DNA of 64,000 bases from UBA1426 sp050953365 (lineage in GTDB: Bacteria > Bacillota > Clostridia > Peptostreptococcales > Anaerovoracaceae): the NCBI GenBank assembly GCA_050953365.1, contig JBMNMN010000002.1:310001-374000 (forward strand), in the 5' to 3' direction. Below, piece after piece: positions 43,119-52,874 of the stretch. The notes under the pieces are model-generated. The model did not search any database. It saw nothing but the letters and a program-made list of their open reading frames with translations, and was not told the DNA's origin. The translations under genes were made by a program, and so were the position numbers. Positions within the stretch are counted from its first letter, which is position 1. Every line of letters starts with the position of its first letter.

Positions 43119-43739
43119 ATGGAAATTACGCTTGAGAAAATTGAACTGGTAAAGGATAGAACAGGCGTCAGCTACAAGGAAGCAAAGGAAGCTCTGGAAG
43201 CGGCTGACGGCAGTGTGGTAGATGCGATTATCAGCATTGAAGAATCCATTGACATCAAGGCAAAAAGCAAGCTGGGCGAGCAGAGCGCTATCATTGTCGA
43301 GAAGATTAAAAGCGCAATTCGTAAAGGTAATGTTTCCAAGATTATTGTAAGAAAAGGTGATGATGTTCTGCTAAATTTACCCGTAAGCGTCAGCATCATC
43401 GGTTCGGTCTTGGCCCCTTGGGCAGCTGTGGCTGGAGTTATCGCAATCTTTGGAACTAAGTGCACCATCGAACTGGTTAAGGATAACGGTGAAGTGGTGG
43501 ATATCAGCGAGATTGCAACGGATACCTTTGAAAATGTAGTAGAGAAGAGCGCTGTCATCGCTGATGAAGTCATAGAAAAAGGCAGCGACGTGTTTGAGAA
43601 CGTAAAATCAAAGGCCAACGAAGCGATAAACAAAGCCGTTAAGAAGGAAGGGGACCAGGAAGACGACCTGGGTGATGAGCCGGCTGACGAGGCGGAAGAA
43701 GGCGAAAAGGAAAGCGCAGAAGATAGCGTAACAGAATAG
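43119..43739 (+). CDS. UBA-like / DUF4342 protein
   Basis: 206 residues. An N-terminal UBA/TS-N-like helical motif (about 1-42, TGVSYKEAKEALEAADGSVVDAI) is followed by a DUF4342-type domain with a hydrophobic hairpin (about 85-112, LPVSVSIIGSVLAPWAAVAGVIAIFG). A long acidic, Ala/Glu/Asp-rich tail (about 150-206) ends the protein. Probably membrane-associated and binding a partner through the UBA-like part. The function of the family is unknown. It lies between recO and glyS. Confidence 0.82.
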   Translation: MEITLEKIELVKDRTGVSYKEAKEALEAADGSVVDAIISIEESIDIKAKSKLGEQSAIIVEKIKSAIRKGNVSKIIVRKGDDVLLNLPVSVSIIGSVLAPWAAVAGVIAIFGTKCTIELVKDNGEVVDISEIATDTFENVVEKSAVIADEVIEKGSDVFENVKSKANEAINKAVKKEGDQEDDLGDEPADEAEEGEKESAEDSVTE

Positions 43740-43793
43740 TTTATTGTGTGTGCAACAATAAAAATAGATCAGTGAATGGAGCAACAAGATAGT

Positions 43794-45197
43794 ATGAGCA
43801 AAGAGTTTACATTGGATGTCATCGTAGCTTTGGCCAAGTCCAGGGGTTTTGTTTTTCCCGGATCCGAGATATACGGAGGGCTGGCAAACACCTGGGATTA
43901 TGGTCCCATTGGTGTAGAACTTAAAAACAACGTTAAACAGGCATGGTGGAGAAAGTTCATTCAGGAATCCAAGTATAACGTGGGATTGGATGCAGCCATC
44001 CTGATGAATCGGAACACATGGGTAGCATCGGGCCATGTAGGAGGGTTCTCCGATCCTCTTATCGACTGCAAGAATTGCAAATCCAGATTCCGCGCCGATA
44101 AGCTTGCCGAGGATTACATCAAATCCCAGGACGGTATGTCGGTTACCGTTGACGGTTGGTCCAACGAGAAATTGCAGGAATTTATCGCGGAACAGAAGGT
44201 TCCGTGCCCCGATTGCGGAGCAAATGATTTTACTCCTATTCGTAAATTCAATCTCATGTTCAAAACCTTCCAAGGTGTAACGGAGGATTCCCAAGCGGAA
44301 TTGTTCTTGCGACCGGAAACGGCTCAGGGTATTTTTGTTAACTTTAAAAATGTAGCCAGAACGACGCGAAAAAAGATACCTTTCGGAATCGGTCAGATCG
44401 GAAAATCTTTCCGAAACGAGATTACCCCCGGTAACTTCACCTTCAGAACAAGAGAGTTTGAGCAAATGGAGTTGGAGTTTTTCTGTAAACCGGGAACGGA
44501 TCTGGAATGGTTTGCTTATTGGAGGGAGTTCTGTATAAATTGGCTTAAATCCCTGGGTATGAGATCGGAAAACATCCGGCTGAGAGATCATGAAAAGGAA
44601 GAACTTTCTCATTATAGCAATGCTACTACGGATATTGAGTATAAATTCCCCTTTGGATGGGGTGAACTATGGGGTATTGCAGACCGTACCGATTACGACC
44701 TGAAGCAGCATCAGGAGCACTCGGGACAGGATATGAGCTATATAGATCCGGAAACCAACGAGAGGTATATACCGTATTGTGTTGAACCTTCACTCGGAGC
44801 GGACCGTGTGACTTTGGCGTTCCTCTGCGATGCCTACGATGAAGAGACGGTAGTTGATGTTAACGGAAAAGAGGACAAGCGTGTGGTGCTTCGTTTCCAT
44901 CCTGCTTTGGCGCCTTTCAAAGCGGCCGTTCTTCCTTTGACGAAGAAACAGAGCGAAGCTGCTACGGCTCTCCATGAGGAGCTTTCCAAATACTTTATGG
45001 TGGATTACGATGTGTCCGGAAGCATCGGTAAGCGTTACAGAAGACAGGACGAGATCGGCACACCATTCTGCATCACTGTGGATTTCGACACGGAGACGGA
45101 TCAAAGCGTAACCATTCGAGACAGAGATACTATGGAACAGATCAGACTGCCCATATCTGACATCAGAGGTTACATTGAAGAAAGGATACTATTTTAG
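43794..45197 (+). CDS. glyS: Glycine--tRNA ligase (homodimeric)
   Basis: 467 residues, single-chain class II enzyme (GlyQS type, not the alpha2beta2 form). Motif 2 FRNEITPGNFTFRTREFEQMEL, motif 3 GADRVTLAFL, and the N-terminal GLANTWDYGPIGVELKNN. Start at 43794 (MSKEFTLD) with GGAG 12 nt upstream; the ATG at 43776 overlaps that ribosome site. No T-box leader is visible before it. Confidence 0.95.
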   Translation: MSKEFTLDVIVALAKSRGFVFPGSEIYGGLANTWDYGPIGVELKNNVKQAWWRKFIQESKYNVGLDAAILMNRNTWVASGHVGGFSDPLIDCKNCKSRFRADKLAEDYIKSQDGMSVTVDGWSNEKLQEFIAEQKVPCPDCGANDFTPIRKFNLMFKTFQGVTEDSQAELFLRPETAQGIFVNFKNVARTTRKKIPFGIGQIGKSFRNEITPGNFTFRTREFEQMELEFFCKPGTDLEWFAYWREFCINWLKSLGMRSENIRLRDHEKEELSHYSNATTDIEYKFPFGWGELWGIADRTDYDLKQHQEHSGQDMSYIDPETNERYIPYCVEPSLGADRVTLAFLCDAYDEETVVDVNGKEDKRVVLRFHPALAPFKAAVLPLTKKQSEAATALHEELSKYFMVDYDVSGSIGKRYRRQDEIGTPFCITVDFDTETDQSVTIRDRDTMEQIRLPISDIRGYIEERILF

Positions 45198-45212
45198 AAG
45201 GAGATATAGACT

Positions 45213-47849
45213 ATGAGCAAAAAGAAGTATGTTTATCTGTTCCGCGAAGGCGATGGATCCATGCGGGAGCTGTTGGGAGGTAAAGGGGCCAACTTGGCTG
45301 AAATGACCAATTTAGGCATGCCTGTGCCTCAGGGGTTTACCATTACGACGGAAGCCTGTACGCAATACTATGAAGACGGCGAAGTCATTAATGACAGCAT
45401 CCGGGAAGAAATCATGGAAAATATCGCTAAACTTGAAGAAATCATGGGAAAGAAGTTTGGCGATATAAACAATCCGCTGTTGGTTTCGGTCCGTTCCGGG
45501 TCGAGAGCATCCATGCCCGGTATGATGGATACGATTTTAAACCTGGGGCTGAACGATGAAGTGGCGGAAAGCTTTGCGAAAAAGACCAACAACCCCAGAT
45601 TTGCCTATGACTCCTATAGAAGATTTATCCAGATGTATTCCGATGTAGTAATGGAAGTAGGCAAGTCCTATTTTGAAAAGCTCATCGACGAGTTGAAGGA
45701 GAAAAAGGGCGTCAAAGACGACATCGATCTGGATGCAGACGATTTCAAGGCCCTTTGCGAACTTTTCAAGAAAGAATATAAAGACAAGGTGGGGACGGAT
45801 TTCCCCAGCGATCCCGTGGAGCAACTCTTTGGCGCCATTAAGGCCGTTTTCCGTTCTTGGAACAACCCCAGAGCTATCTATTACAGAAGGATGAATGACA
45901 TTCCTTCCTCTTGGGGTACTGCCGTCAATGTGCAGGCCATGGTTTTCGGTAATATGGGCAATGATTCCGGTACCGGCGTTGCATTCTCGAGAAACCCGGC
46001 TACGGGAGAAGCCAAGCTCTACGGCGAGTTCCTGATGAATGCGCAGGGTGAAGATGTAGTAGCCGGTATAAGGACTCCTCAATCCATTGATCAGCTAAAG
46101 GAGATCAATCCGAAGGTATACGATGAGTTCTATAAGATTGTATATACTCTTGAAAAGCATTATAAAGACATGCAGGACATGGAATTTACCATTGAAGAGG
46201 GTAAATTGTACATGCTGCAGACCAGAAACGGCAAGAGAACCGCTGCCGCTGCGCTGAAGATTGCCTGTGACATGGTTGACGAGGGTCTGATTACCCCATC
46301 CGAAGCGGTGGCTATGATTGATCCAAAGCAGCTGGATGCCCTTCTCCATCCTCAGTTTGATGCGGCTGCGCTGAAGGCGGCAAATCCCATCGGAAAAGGT
46401 CTGCCGGCTTCTCCGGGCGCTGCATGCGGTCAGGTGGTATTTACAGCTGATGACGCTGCTGAATGGGGAAAGAACGGTTCCAAGGTAATCCTTGTCAGAT
46501 TGGAAACTTCTCCTGAGGATATTGAGGGAATGCACTATTCTCAGGGTATCCTCACGGTTCGGGGCGGTATGACATCCCATGCGGCGGTTGTTGCCAGAGG
46601 TATGGGAACATGCTGTGTTTCCGGATGCGGAGAGATCGTCATCGATGAGGAAGCAAAGAAATTTACATTAGGCGGAAGAGAGTTTAAGGAAGGCGACTTC
46701 ATTTCTCTTGACGGTTCAACGGGTAACATATACGGAGAGGCTATCCCGACGGTGGATGCTTCCATTTCCGGTAATTTTGACAGAATCATGAAATGGGCGG
46801 ACGAGATCCGTACTATGAAGGTGAGAACCAATGCGGATACACCCCATGACGCCGCTAAGGCAAGAGAATTCGGAGCAGAAGGCATCGGACTCTGCCGCAC
46901 GGAGCATATGTTCTTTGACTCCGGCAGAATTGCAGCCATGCGCGAAATGATTGTTTCGAAAACAGAAGAGCAGAGAAGGGCTGCGCTGGCAAAACTGCTG
47001 CCCATGCAGAGGGGCGATTTTGAAGCAATTTTCGAGGCTATGGAAGGATATCCCGTTACCATCCGTTTCTTGGATCCGCCGCTTCACGAGTTCCTGCCCA
47101 CCGATGAGGAGGATATCGCTGCATTGGCTAAGGAGATGAAGATGGAAGTGTCAGCCTTGAAAGCGGTCATCACTTCGCTTCACGAGTTCAACCCCATGAT
47201 GGGCCACAGAGGATGCCGTCTCACTGTTTCCTACCCGGAAATTGCAGAAATGCAGACAACGGCTGTCATCGAGGCCGCCATTAACGTGCAGAAGAAGCAT
47301 CCCGAGTGGAACCTTGTTCCCGAAATCATGATCCCGCTGGTAGGCGAGGTCAAGGAACTGGCTTATGTGAAGAATGTGGTTGTTGCAACGGCCGACGCTA
47401 TCATCGCAAAGTCCGGCATTGATCTGAAGTACATGGTAGGAACAATGCTGGAAATTCCCAGAGCTGCGGTAACGGCGGATGAAATCGCCACCGAGGCGGA
47501 GTTCTTCTCCTTCGGCACAAACGATCTGACCCAGATGACCTTCGGTTTCAGCAGAGATGACGCGGGAAGCTTCCTCGAAGCTTATTACGATAAGAAGATC
47601 TATGAGAACGATCCCTTTGCCAGATTGGATCAGGCAGGGGTAGGTAAGCTGGTAAAGATGGCTGTTGAGCTTGGTAAGAAGACCCGGCCCGATATCAAAT
47701 TGGGAGTCTGCGGAGAGCACGGCGGCGATCCGGCTTCTGTAGAGTTCTTCTACAATGTTGGACTGAACTACGTATCCTGCTCACCCTTCCGGGTACCCAT
47801 TGCAAGGCTGGCTGCTGCCCAAGCTGTAATTAAGAGCAAGAAAAACTAA
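45213..47849 (+). CDS. ppdK: Pyruvate, phosphate dikinase
   Basis: 878 residues. N-terminal ATP-grasp domain (KKYVYLFREGDG, LLGGKGANLAEMTNLGMPVP), central swivelling phospho-His domain GGMTSHAAVVARGMGTCC, and C-terminal PEP/pyruvate TIM barrel (FGAEGIGLCRTEHMFF, GTNDLTQMTFGFSRDD). It interconverts pyruvate, ATP and Pi with PEP, AMP and PPi, and is used by many Clostridia in place of, or beside, pyruvate kinase. Strong AAGGAG ribosome site. Confidence 0.97.
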   Translation: MSKKKYVYLFREGDGSMRELLGGKGANLAEMTNLGMPVPQGFTITTEACTQYYEDGEVINDSIREEIMENIAKLEEIMGKKFGDINNPLLVSVRSGSRASMPGMMDTILNLGLNDEVAESFAKKTNNPRFAYDSYRRFIQMYSDVVMEVGKSYFEKLIDELKEKKGVKDDIDLDADDFKALCELFKKEYKDKVGTDFPSDPVEQLFGAIKAVFRSWNNPRAIYYRRMNDIPSSWGTAVNVQAMVFGNMGNDSGTGVAFSRNPATGEAKLYGEFLMNAQGEDVVAGIRTPQSIDQLKEINPKVYDEFYKIVYTLEKHYKDMQDMEFTIEEGKLYMLQTRNGKRTAAAALKIACDMVDEGLITPSEAVAMIDPKQLDALLHPQFDAAALKAANPIGKGLPASPGAACGQVVFTADDAAEWGKNGSKVILVRLETSPEDIEGMHYSQGILTVRGGMTSHAAVVARGMGTCCVSGCGEIVIDEEAKKFTLGGREFKEGDFISLDGSTGNIYGEAIPTVDASISGNFDRIMKWADEIRTMKVRTNADTPHDAAKAREFGAEGIGLCRTEHMFFDSGRIAAMREMIVSKTEEQRRAALAKLLPMQRGDFEAIFEAMEGYPVTIRFLDPPLHEFLPTDEEDIAALAKEMKMEVSALKAVITSLHEFNPMMGHRGCRLTVSYPEIAEMQTTAVIEAAINVQKKHPEWNLVPEIMIPLVGEVKELAYVKNVVVATADAIIAKSGIDLKYMVGTMLEIPRAAVTADEIATEAEFFSFGTNDLTQMTFGFSRDDAGSFLEAYYDKKIYENDPFARLDQAGVGKLVKMAVELGKKTRPDIKLGVCGEHGGDPASVEFFYNVGLNYVSCSPFRVPIARLAAAQAVIKSKKN

Positions 47850-47860
47850 GTAACATATAA

Positions 47861-47979
47861 AAGTCTTATCTTTTTCCGATAAGGCTTTAGAAAGACCAAG
47901 CAAGTTTCATCTTTTCGAATTAGGCTTCAAAATGAAGAAAAAGCGTCTCAGAAGATAAGAGTTTCTGAGGCGCTTTTCA
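47861..47979 (+). terminator. Two successive hairpins after ppdK
   Basis: First stem AAGTCTTATC / GATAAGGCTT (47861-47887). Second stem, from about 47938, AAAAGCGTCTCAGAA / TTTCTGAGGCGCTTTT and then T-rich sequence. The second is the better terminator. The rest of 47850-48164 (AT-rich, to the transposase gene) holds no recognisable gene. Confidence 0.75.
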
Positions 47980-48164
47980 TTTTTTTGAATGTCCCGAAAA
48001 TTATTATTGTTCCTCGAAGGATAGTTTCAATATATGGAAGAAAAGAACTTAGAGTATAATTTTAGTTGGCAAAGAAAGAAAAAAGGAAGAGAGCAAAGCC
48101 CCCTTCCCCTCATACAAGAATTCCTGTAAGATAAGTTTGTGACAACAACCAACAGGAGGCTTGT

Positions 48165-49619
48165 ATGATGAAAACTATATTATCAGAGAAGGAACTAGAC
48201 TTCAATACTTTAGAGAAAGAGATTTTCCGAATTGGATGCGAGTATGCAGCAAGCCTGATGGAAGAAGTGCTAAAGCAGATGGATAAACAACTTGCAGAAA
48301 GCAGGGATAAAAAGACGTATCGGCATAAGGGCAGCCGGGCTACAACATTAAAAACACTAATGGGTGAGGTTACCTATGATAGAACCGTATATGAGACAAC
48401 CCTTGAAACGGGTGAAAAAGCCTGCGTTTACCTGTTGGATGAAGTGTTGAAAATGGCTACCTTTGGGAAAGTGACAAGGAATCTCGCAACAAGGATCGCC
48501 GAGAGTGTAAGTGTCTGTTCTTACCGGGAAACAGCGGATAAAGTGAGCAGCATGACAGGGCAAGCAATTAGCCACGGAGGTGCCTGGAATGTGATACAGG
48601 ACTTGGGCGAGAAGCTAGAGAAAGTAGAGAAAGCCGAAGCGCAGAAGGCGGAAAAAGGTGAAGGAAAAGGTGAGATAACCACAGCCATACTGTTTGAAGA
48701 AGCGGATGGCGTTTGGATCAATATGCAGGGGAAAGACCGTCCGGAAAATGCAAGGAAACGTGAGATGAAGATGGCAGTAGCCTATGATGGATGGGAAAAG
48801 GAGTCGGAAAGACGTTATTCCCTGCGAAACAAGATAATGGTTTGCGGCTTCGAAGATGCAGGATCCTTTCAAAAAAAGAAGGAAGGAGCCATCGCTTCCG
48901 TATTCAACACCGATGAAATTGAAATACGCATTCTAAACGGAGATGGAGGAGAGTGGATCAAGGGAGGGCTTGTGGATGAAGATGTACATTTCCAGCTGGA
49001 CCCATTCCACAAGAACCGTGAGATCCTAAGGAAAGTAAAGAATGTAGAGCAGAGAAAGATCATACACAAATTGCTTTCGGAAAAGAGGATTGCAGAGCTA
49101 TTGCAATATTTAAGATGGATCGGGGAACAGGAAGAGGAGCCGGATGAACAGAAGAAGCTTCTGAAGCTTTATCAATACTTCAGAAGCAATCAGGAAGGTC
49201 TCATTCCCTATCAGGAAAGAGGGTTGAAACTACCATCGCCACCGGTGGGTGTAGAATACCGAAATCTTGGAACAATGGAGCACCATGTATGTGATGGTGC
49301 AGCGAAGCGGATGAAGCATCAGAAAGCCAGTTGGAGCAAGCAAGGTGCATCAAACCTAGGACGTATCTTGTGCAAGAAAGTATGTGGAAAGCTTCATCAA
49401 GCCGTAACGTCCTTATCAAAGGTGGAATTGCCGGAGCGGTATACGCAAGAGATAGAGGAAATCCTAAGTGCAGCAAAAGCTCCGAAGACGGATGGGCAAG
49501 GCTATCTTTACCCAGTTAGAGGAGGCAAGCCCTTTAACAGTACATTCGTAACAAACGGCCGTAAAGCGATTATCAATCTGCTAAATGATAGAGTTAGCAG
49601 TGAACTGATTTATCGGTAA
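48165..49619 (+). CDS. ISLre2-family transposase
   Basis: 484 residues, ISLre2 type. Features are the N-terminal RHKGSRATTLKTLMGEVTYDRTVYET, a lysine/glutamate-rich central linker, VDEDVHFQLDPFHKNREIL, and a C-terminal region VCDGAAKRMKHQKASWSKQGASNLGRIL. GGAGG lies 5-6 nt before the ATG. The gene looks intact. Clear terminal inverted repeats of the element could not be found in the roughly 180-nt flanks, so its boundaries are not given. Confidence 0.88.
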   Translation: MMKTILSEKELDFNTLEKEIFRIGCEYAASLMEEVLKQMDKQLAESRDKKTYRHKGSRATTLKTLMGEVTYDRTVYETTLETGEKACVYLLDEVLKMATFGKVTRNLATRIAESVSVCSYRETADKVSSMTGQAISHGGAWNVIQDLGEKLEKVEKAEAQKAEKGEGKGEITTAILFEEADGVWINMQGKDRPENARKREMKMAVAYDGWEKESERRYSLRNKIMVCGFEDAGSFQKKKEGAIASVFNTDEIEIRILNGDGGEWIKGGLVDEDVHFQLDPFHKNREILRKVKNVEQRKIIHKLLSEKRIAELLQYLRWIGEQEEEPDEQKKLLKLYQYFRSNQEGLIPYQERGLKLPSPPVGVEYRNLGTMEHHVCDGAAKRMKHQKASWSKQGASNLGRILCKKVCGKLHQAVTSLSKVELPERYTQEIEEILSAAKAPKTDGQGYLYPVRGGKPFNSTFVTNGRKAIINLLNDRVSSELIYR

Positions 49620-49819
49620 GATGGATAGCCGGCAGGCGGAAGCAAAATTACGAACAAACCAACCATACTATGGATAGTGCCGCCATGTGGACAACCTAAA
49701 AGGTTGACGCACAAGGCTTGGACAACAAAAGACACGTTGCCCACACTCTACACAATGAAGCTGCTACTGCTACCCTGCGCCTTAAAAAGAGCGTTTATGC
49801 CGCGAAAGCCTGTTTATTT

Positions 49820-49919
49820 GGGGCTGTCCCTCTGGTAAACTCTCGGCGGCAGAAATGACGCCCGACAGAAGCGGGTTATTTCTGCCTAAAAAAAGGGGGT
49901 CCAGAGGGACAGGGGCCCC
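49820..49919. repeat. 100-bp nested palindrome
   Basis: Outer arms CTGTCCCTCTGG (49824-49835) and CCAGAGGGACAG (49901-49912), extended by GGGG/CCCC. Inner arms GGCAGAAAT (49848-49856) and ATTTCTGCC (49878-49886); CCCG/CGGG at the tip. The region 49620-50050 has no convincing gene. The GGGACAG core is shared with the palindrome at 33341-33394. Confidence 0.6.
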
Positions 49920-50050
49920 ATGTAAACAGGACCGTGGAATAAATGCGGAATATCCATCAAAACATCACAGGAAACTTGTATGGACAAAACTTGCCAACGA
50001 TTACTTGACACTAACGAAAAGAATCTTTAAAAGATATTGAATTTTAGATA

Positions 50051-50059
50051 TGATATAAT
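50051..50059 (+). promoter_or_regulatory. Extended -10 promoter before GGDEF gene
   Basis: TGATATAAT, an extended -10 element, without a recognisable -35. About 100 nt upstream of the candidate start codons. Confidence 0.4.
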
Positions 50060-50159
50060 AAGATGCAACAAAAAAAAATATGATAAACTACAAGAATCAA
50101 AAGCGAATGCAGATCGGCAACAAATTAAATATCGTACCATGAACAGTTAAAATAGCAGA

Positions 50160-51434
50160 GTGGTGGTGAAAGATATTAAAAACTTTCAAAAAAAATTCCG
50201 ATCATATGCGGTAATGAAGAGAAAAGTCAAAAAAGCGTTCCAAGATAATAGTGACGTTTTGGGTGAATGTGCGCTCATTAATATTCGACGGATTTATTAC
50301 TTAACACTTATCGCCATCCCGTTGCGTATTCTTAATATTGCCCAATTTGCTTTCAAACCTTACGACACACAAGTTTTAGCCACATGGAGGCAAGGAATCA
50401 TTGCGTCCCATTCTATATTATTAGTATTATTGATCGTGTTTTTCTTCATAGCCCGCAATCTAAAAAACAGAACGGAACCTACCGGAACCATGTACGCAAT
50501 GCAATACATAGTTGCGGTTATTATCATGGCCTTCGGTATTATCATAGTCTCCATCGATCAACTGGTTACGACAAATATAACGCCATTTTTAATAATTTGT
50601 ATTGTCATCGGAGCATTTTTCTTATTAAGACCGGTAATTTCCTTTGCTCTTTTTGCCTCTTCGTACGCAGCTTTTTATTATCTATTATCATTTACCATAA
50701 CCAATCAGGAAGTACTGCTTTCCAACAGAGTCAATGGAGCTACCGCAGTGGGAATCGGATTTTTGCTTAGCGTAACTCTATGGCAATACAATTACACAAA
50801 CGTTATTCAGAAAAAGTTCATTGAAGTGCAGCAAAAGCAACTGGAAAAAATGGCATATTATGATCCTCTCACCGATTTGCCCAACAGGCGATTGTTTGAG
50901 AAGTTGATCAAACGAGAGTTTGCTTCGATGCAACGCTATGGCCATGAAGCGGTTCTGGTATTCTTAGATATTGATGACTTTAAGCAAATCAATGATACAT
51001 ACGGCCATACGGTAGGTGACGAAGTGCTGAGGCAACTGGCCGATCTCTTAAAAAACAAAATCAGAGAATCCGATACCGTTGCCAGGTTTGGCGGTGAAGA
51101 GTTTATTATTCTTCTACCCAGAACTTCTGTGGAAGAGGGCTATGTCTTTGCCGAAAGGCTGAGAAAACTAATTATGGAAAAAATCTTTACTGTAGATTCC
51201 ATTACGTTGCAAATCACTTCAAGCTTTGGTGTTTCTTCATTGCGTGATGTCAATGATAAAATCATGGACAATTATTACTGCCAAGCAGATAAAGCGCTCT
51301 ATTATGCTAAGCAGAGCGGTAAAAATAGAGTTGAAAAGGCCCAAATGACCACACCCGCCATCGATCCAAGCAAAATCGATCCAAGCATAATAGAATCTTC
51401 AAGCAAATCACAAGTCGAGCAAGGTGAACAGTAA
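50160..51434 (+). CDS. Membrane diguanylate cyclase (GGDEF)
   Basis: About 424 residues. Six or so transmembrane segments (about 45-215) form a membrane sensor domain. A short coiled linker (VIQKKFIEVQQKQLEKM) leads to a GGDEF domain with YDPLTDLPNRR, FLDIDDFKQINDTYGH and the catalytic GGEEF in VARFGGEEFI. It should make cyclic-di-GMP at the membrane. The residues RESD at the I-site position (KIRESD) suggest product inhibition. The Ser/Ile-rich tail is low complexity (DPSKIDPSIIESS). The start is uncertain: three successive GTG codons at 50160-50168, or ATG at 50214; no strong ribosome site. Confidence 0.87.
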   Translation: MVVKDIKNFQKKFRSYAVMKRKVKKAFQDNSDVLGECALINIRRIYYLTLIAIPLRILNIAQFAFKPYDTQVLATWRQGIIASHSILLVLLIVFFFIARNLKNRTEPTGTMYAMQYIVAVIIMAFGIIIVSIDQLVTTNITPFLIICIVIGAFFLLRPVISFALFASSYAAFYYLLSFTITNQEVLLSNRVNGATAVGIGFLLSVTLWQYNYTNVIQKKFIEVQQKQLEKMAYYDPLTDLPNRRLFEKLIKREFASMQRYGHEAVLVFLDIDDFKQINDTYGHTVGDEVLRQLADLLKNKIRESDTVARFGGEEFIILLPRTSVEEGYVFAERLRKLIMEKIFTVDSITLQITSSFGVSSLRDVNDKIMDNYYCQADKALYYAKQSGKNRVEKAQMTTPAIDPSKIDPSIIESSSKSQVEQGEQ

Positions 51435-51636
51435 ATCAATCAGCAAGAGAGCAGCAATCGAGTAACAAGTTGAACAGCAAATAGAACAGTCAATCGGGCA
51501 GCCAATCGAGCGGCTAAATCGAGCAATAAACAATAAATAATGAAAAAATAATAAATAACTCTCGCTCATCTACACAAGGTCTAGGCGAAAACAGTAGTTA
51601 TATTTCGTACTTTTCTCGGCTAATGACTCACATACA

Positions 51637-51704
51637 ACTCTCGACTAACATACGACTGATATGCAACTCTCGACTAACATACGACTGATATGCAACTCTC
51701 GACT
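51637..51704. repeat. 29-bp tandem repeat cut by an IS end
   Basis: Two perfect 29-bp units (51637-51665 and 51666-51694, beginning ACTCTCGACT and ending GATATGCA), then the first ten bases of a third, ACTCTCGACT, which stop where the IS3-family end begins (51704). The spacer 51435-51636 upstream is low complexity (AATCGAGCAA-type motifs) and has no gene. Confidence 0.7.
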
Positions 51705-51711
51705 GTTCTGG

Positions 51712-52630
51712 TCAATCAAAGTTGTAATGGCTATGTGTTGTTTCAACGACTTTTGCCGGTGGCAATCCACAATTGTAAGAGTGAGGCCGTTGATTGTTGT
51801 ACCAACCGTAAGCATAGGCAGTGACTTCTTCGTACAGTTTGGCTTCGGTTTCAAAGGATCTCAGGTTGATCAGCTCTGCCTTCAATGTATTAAAGTATCG
51901 TTCTATGGGAGCGTTGTCATAGGGACAACCGGGTTTGCTCATGCTTTGGACCACGCCGTGCGCCTGGCAGAATTCAATGAATTCTTTGGATGTAAACTGG
52001 CTTCCACGGTCCGAGTGGAGAACAATCCCGGTTTTACCTCCGCAGTTGGCTATGGCTTTGGTCAGCGTATCGATTGCAAGCTTTGTATTGATGCGATTGC
52101 TGTTTACGCTTGCCACGATACGACGGTCAAACAGATCCATGATGCTGCAATTGTATCGTTTGCTGTGATTGGCCAGGAACAGATATGTAAAGTCGATACA
52201 CCAGCGCATATTCCGTTTTTCTGCATGAAAACCCTGGTTTAGAAGGTTTCCAAATATGGCATAAGCCTTTGGCCCTTTGCTGTAACGGTATTTTGGTTTT
52301 CGTGTCACAGATTTGAGCCCAAGCTCTACATTCATGTATTTGCGGACAGTCTGCACACTAAGGCAAATACCTTTGTTGGCAAGAAGTTGTTTCATCATGC
52401 GGTAGCCGGGCTTGCCTCCCGCCTCGTGGTAGAGCTTTTCTATGGTTTTCAGAACAGAAGCCTTTTGCTTTTTGTCGGCGCTCTTGCGATGCTTCTTGTA
52501 ATTGTAATACCCATTCGGACAGACTCCAAGGCGCTGTAATAGCCAATTCGTTCCGTAGCGCCCGGCGTACTTGTCGAGAAAACGGTATCGAGCTATTTGC
52601 TCTCCTTGGCAAAGAACGCCGCCGCTTTTT
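51712..52630 (-). CDS. IS3-family OrfB (DDE transposase), -1 frame
   Basis: Integrase-core part of the IS3 transposase, read in the -1 frame after orfA. Translation upstream of the ATG at 52398 continues without stop (FLDKYAGRYGTNWLLQRLG..., HTH_21-type segment), so the ATG is not the real beginning. DDE residues: Asp in MRWCIDFTYLF, Asp in LHSDRGSQFTS, Glu in NAPIERYFNTLK. The product is most likely made as an OrfAB fusion by frameshifting at A AAA AAA G (about 52629-52636). The start given is the slip site. Confidence 0.87.
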
Positions 52631-52874
52631 TTAAGAAATCGTTTTCCTTCCGGAGTTCTTCCACTTCCTTTTGAAGGCTCCGAAGCTCTTCCATGTTTGC
52701 CAATTGCTTTGCCTTCTCGGTATCAGCGGCAGCGTTTTCACGATACTTTTTGACCCACCGGGTGATGACCTCTCGAGAAAAACCATATTCATCTGCAAGG
52801 CTTTGATAGGTTCGGCCATCTTGGATATATAACTTGATGATCCTCTCCTTGAGTTCAGGTTCTACGTAATGCAT
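52593..52874 (-). CDS. IS3-family OrfA (HTH / leucine zipper)
   Basis: 93 residues. Helix-turn-helix for terminal inverted-repeat binding (YQSLADEYGFSREVITRWVKKY), then a leucine-zipper-like coiled coil (LRSLQKEVEELRKENDFLKK). It ends with KKAAAFFAKESK and a TAG. The run of seven A in the codons for LKK is the probable -1 slip site leading into orfB. Confidence 0.9.
   Translation of the reverse strand: MHYVEPELKERIIKLYIQDGRTYQSLADEYGFSREVITRWVKKYRENAAADTEKAKQLANMEELRSLQKEVEELRKENDFLKKAAAFFAKESK

Noticed and set aside
43740..43793. T-box leader before glyS
   Set aside because: The gap to the DUF4342 gene is only about 50 nt, with no stem I or AGGGTGG-like T-box sequence.
51637..51704. Possible CRISPR array
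   Set aside because: Head-to-tail 29-bp units without spacers; a plain tandem repeat.
52358..52612. Minus-strand frame of 84 codons in the IS3 element
   Set aside because: It is the +1 frame. The -1 frame gives the conserved IS3 OrfB N-terminal sequence.
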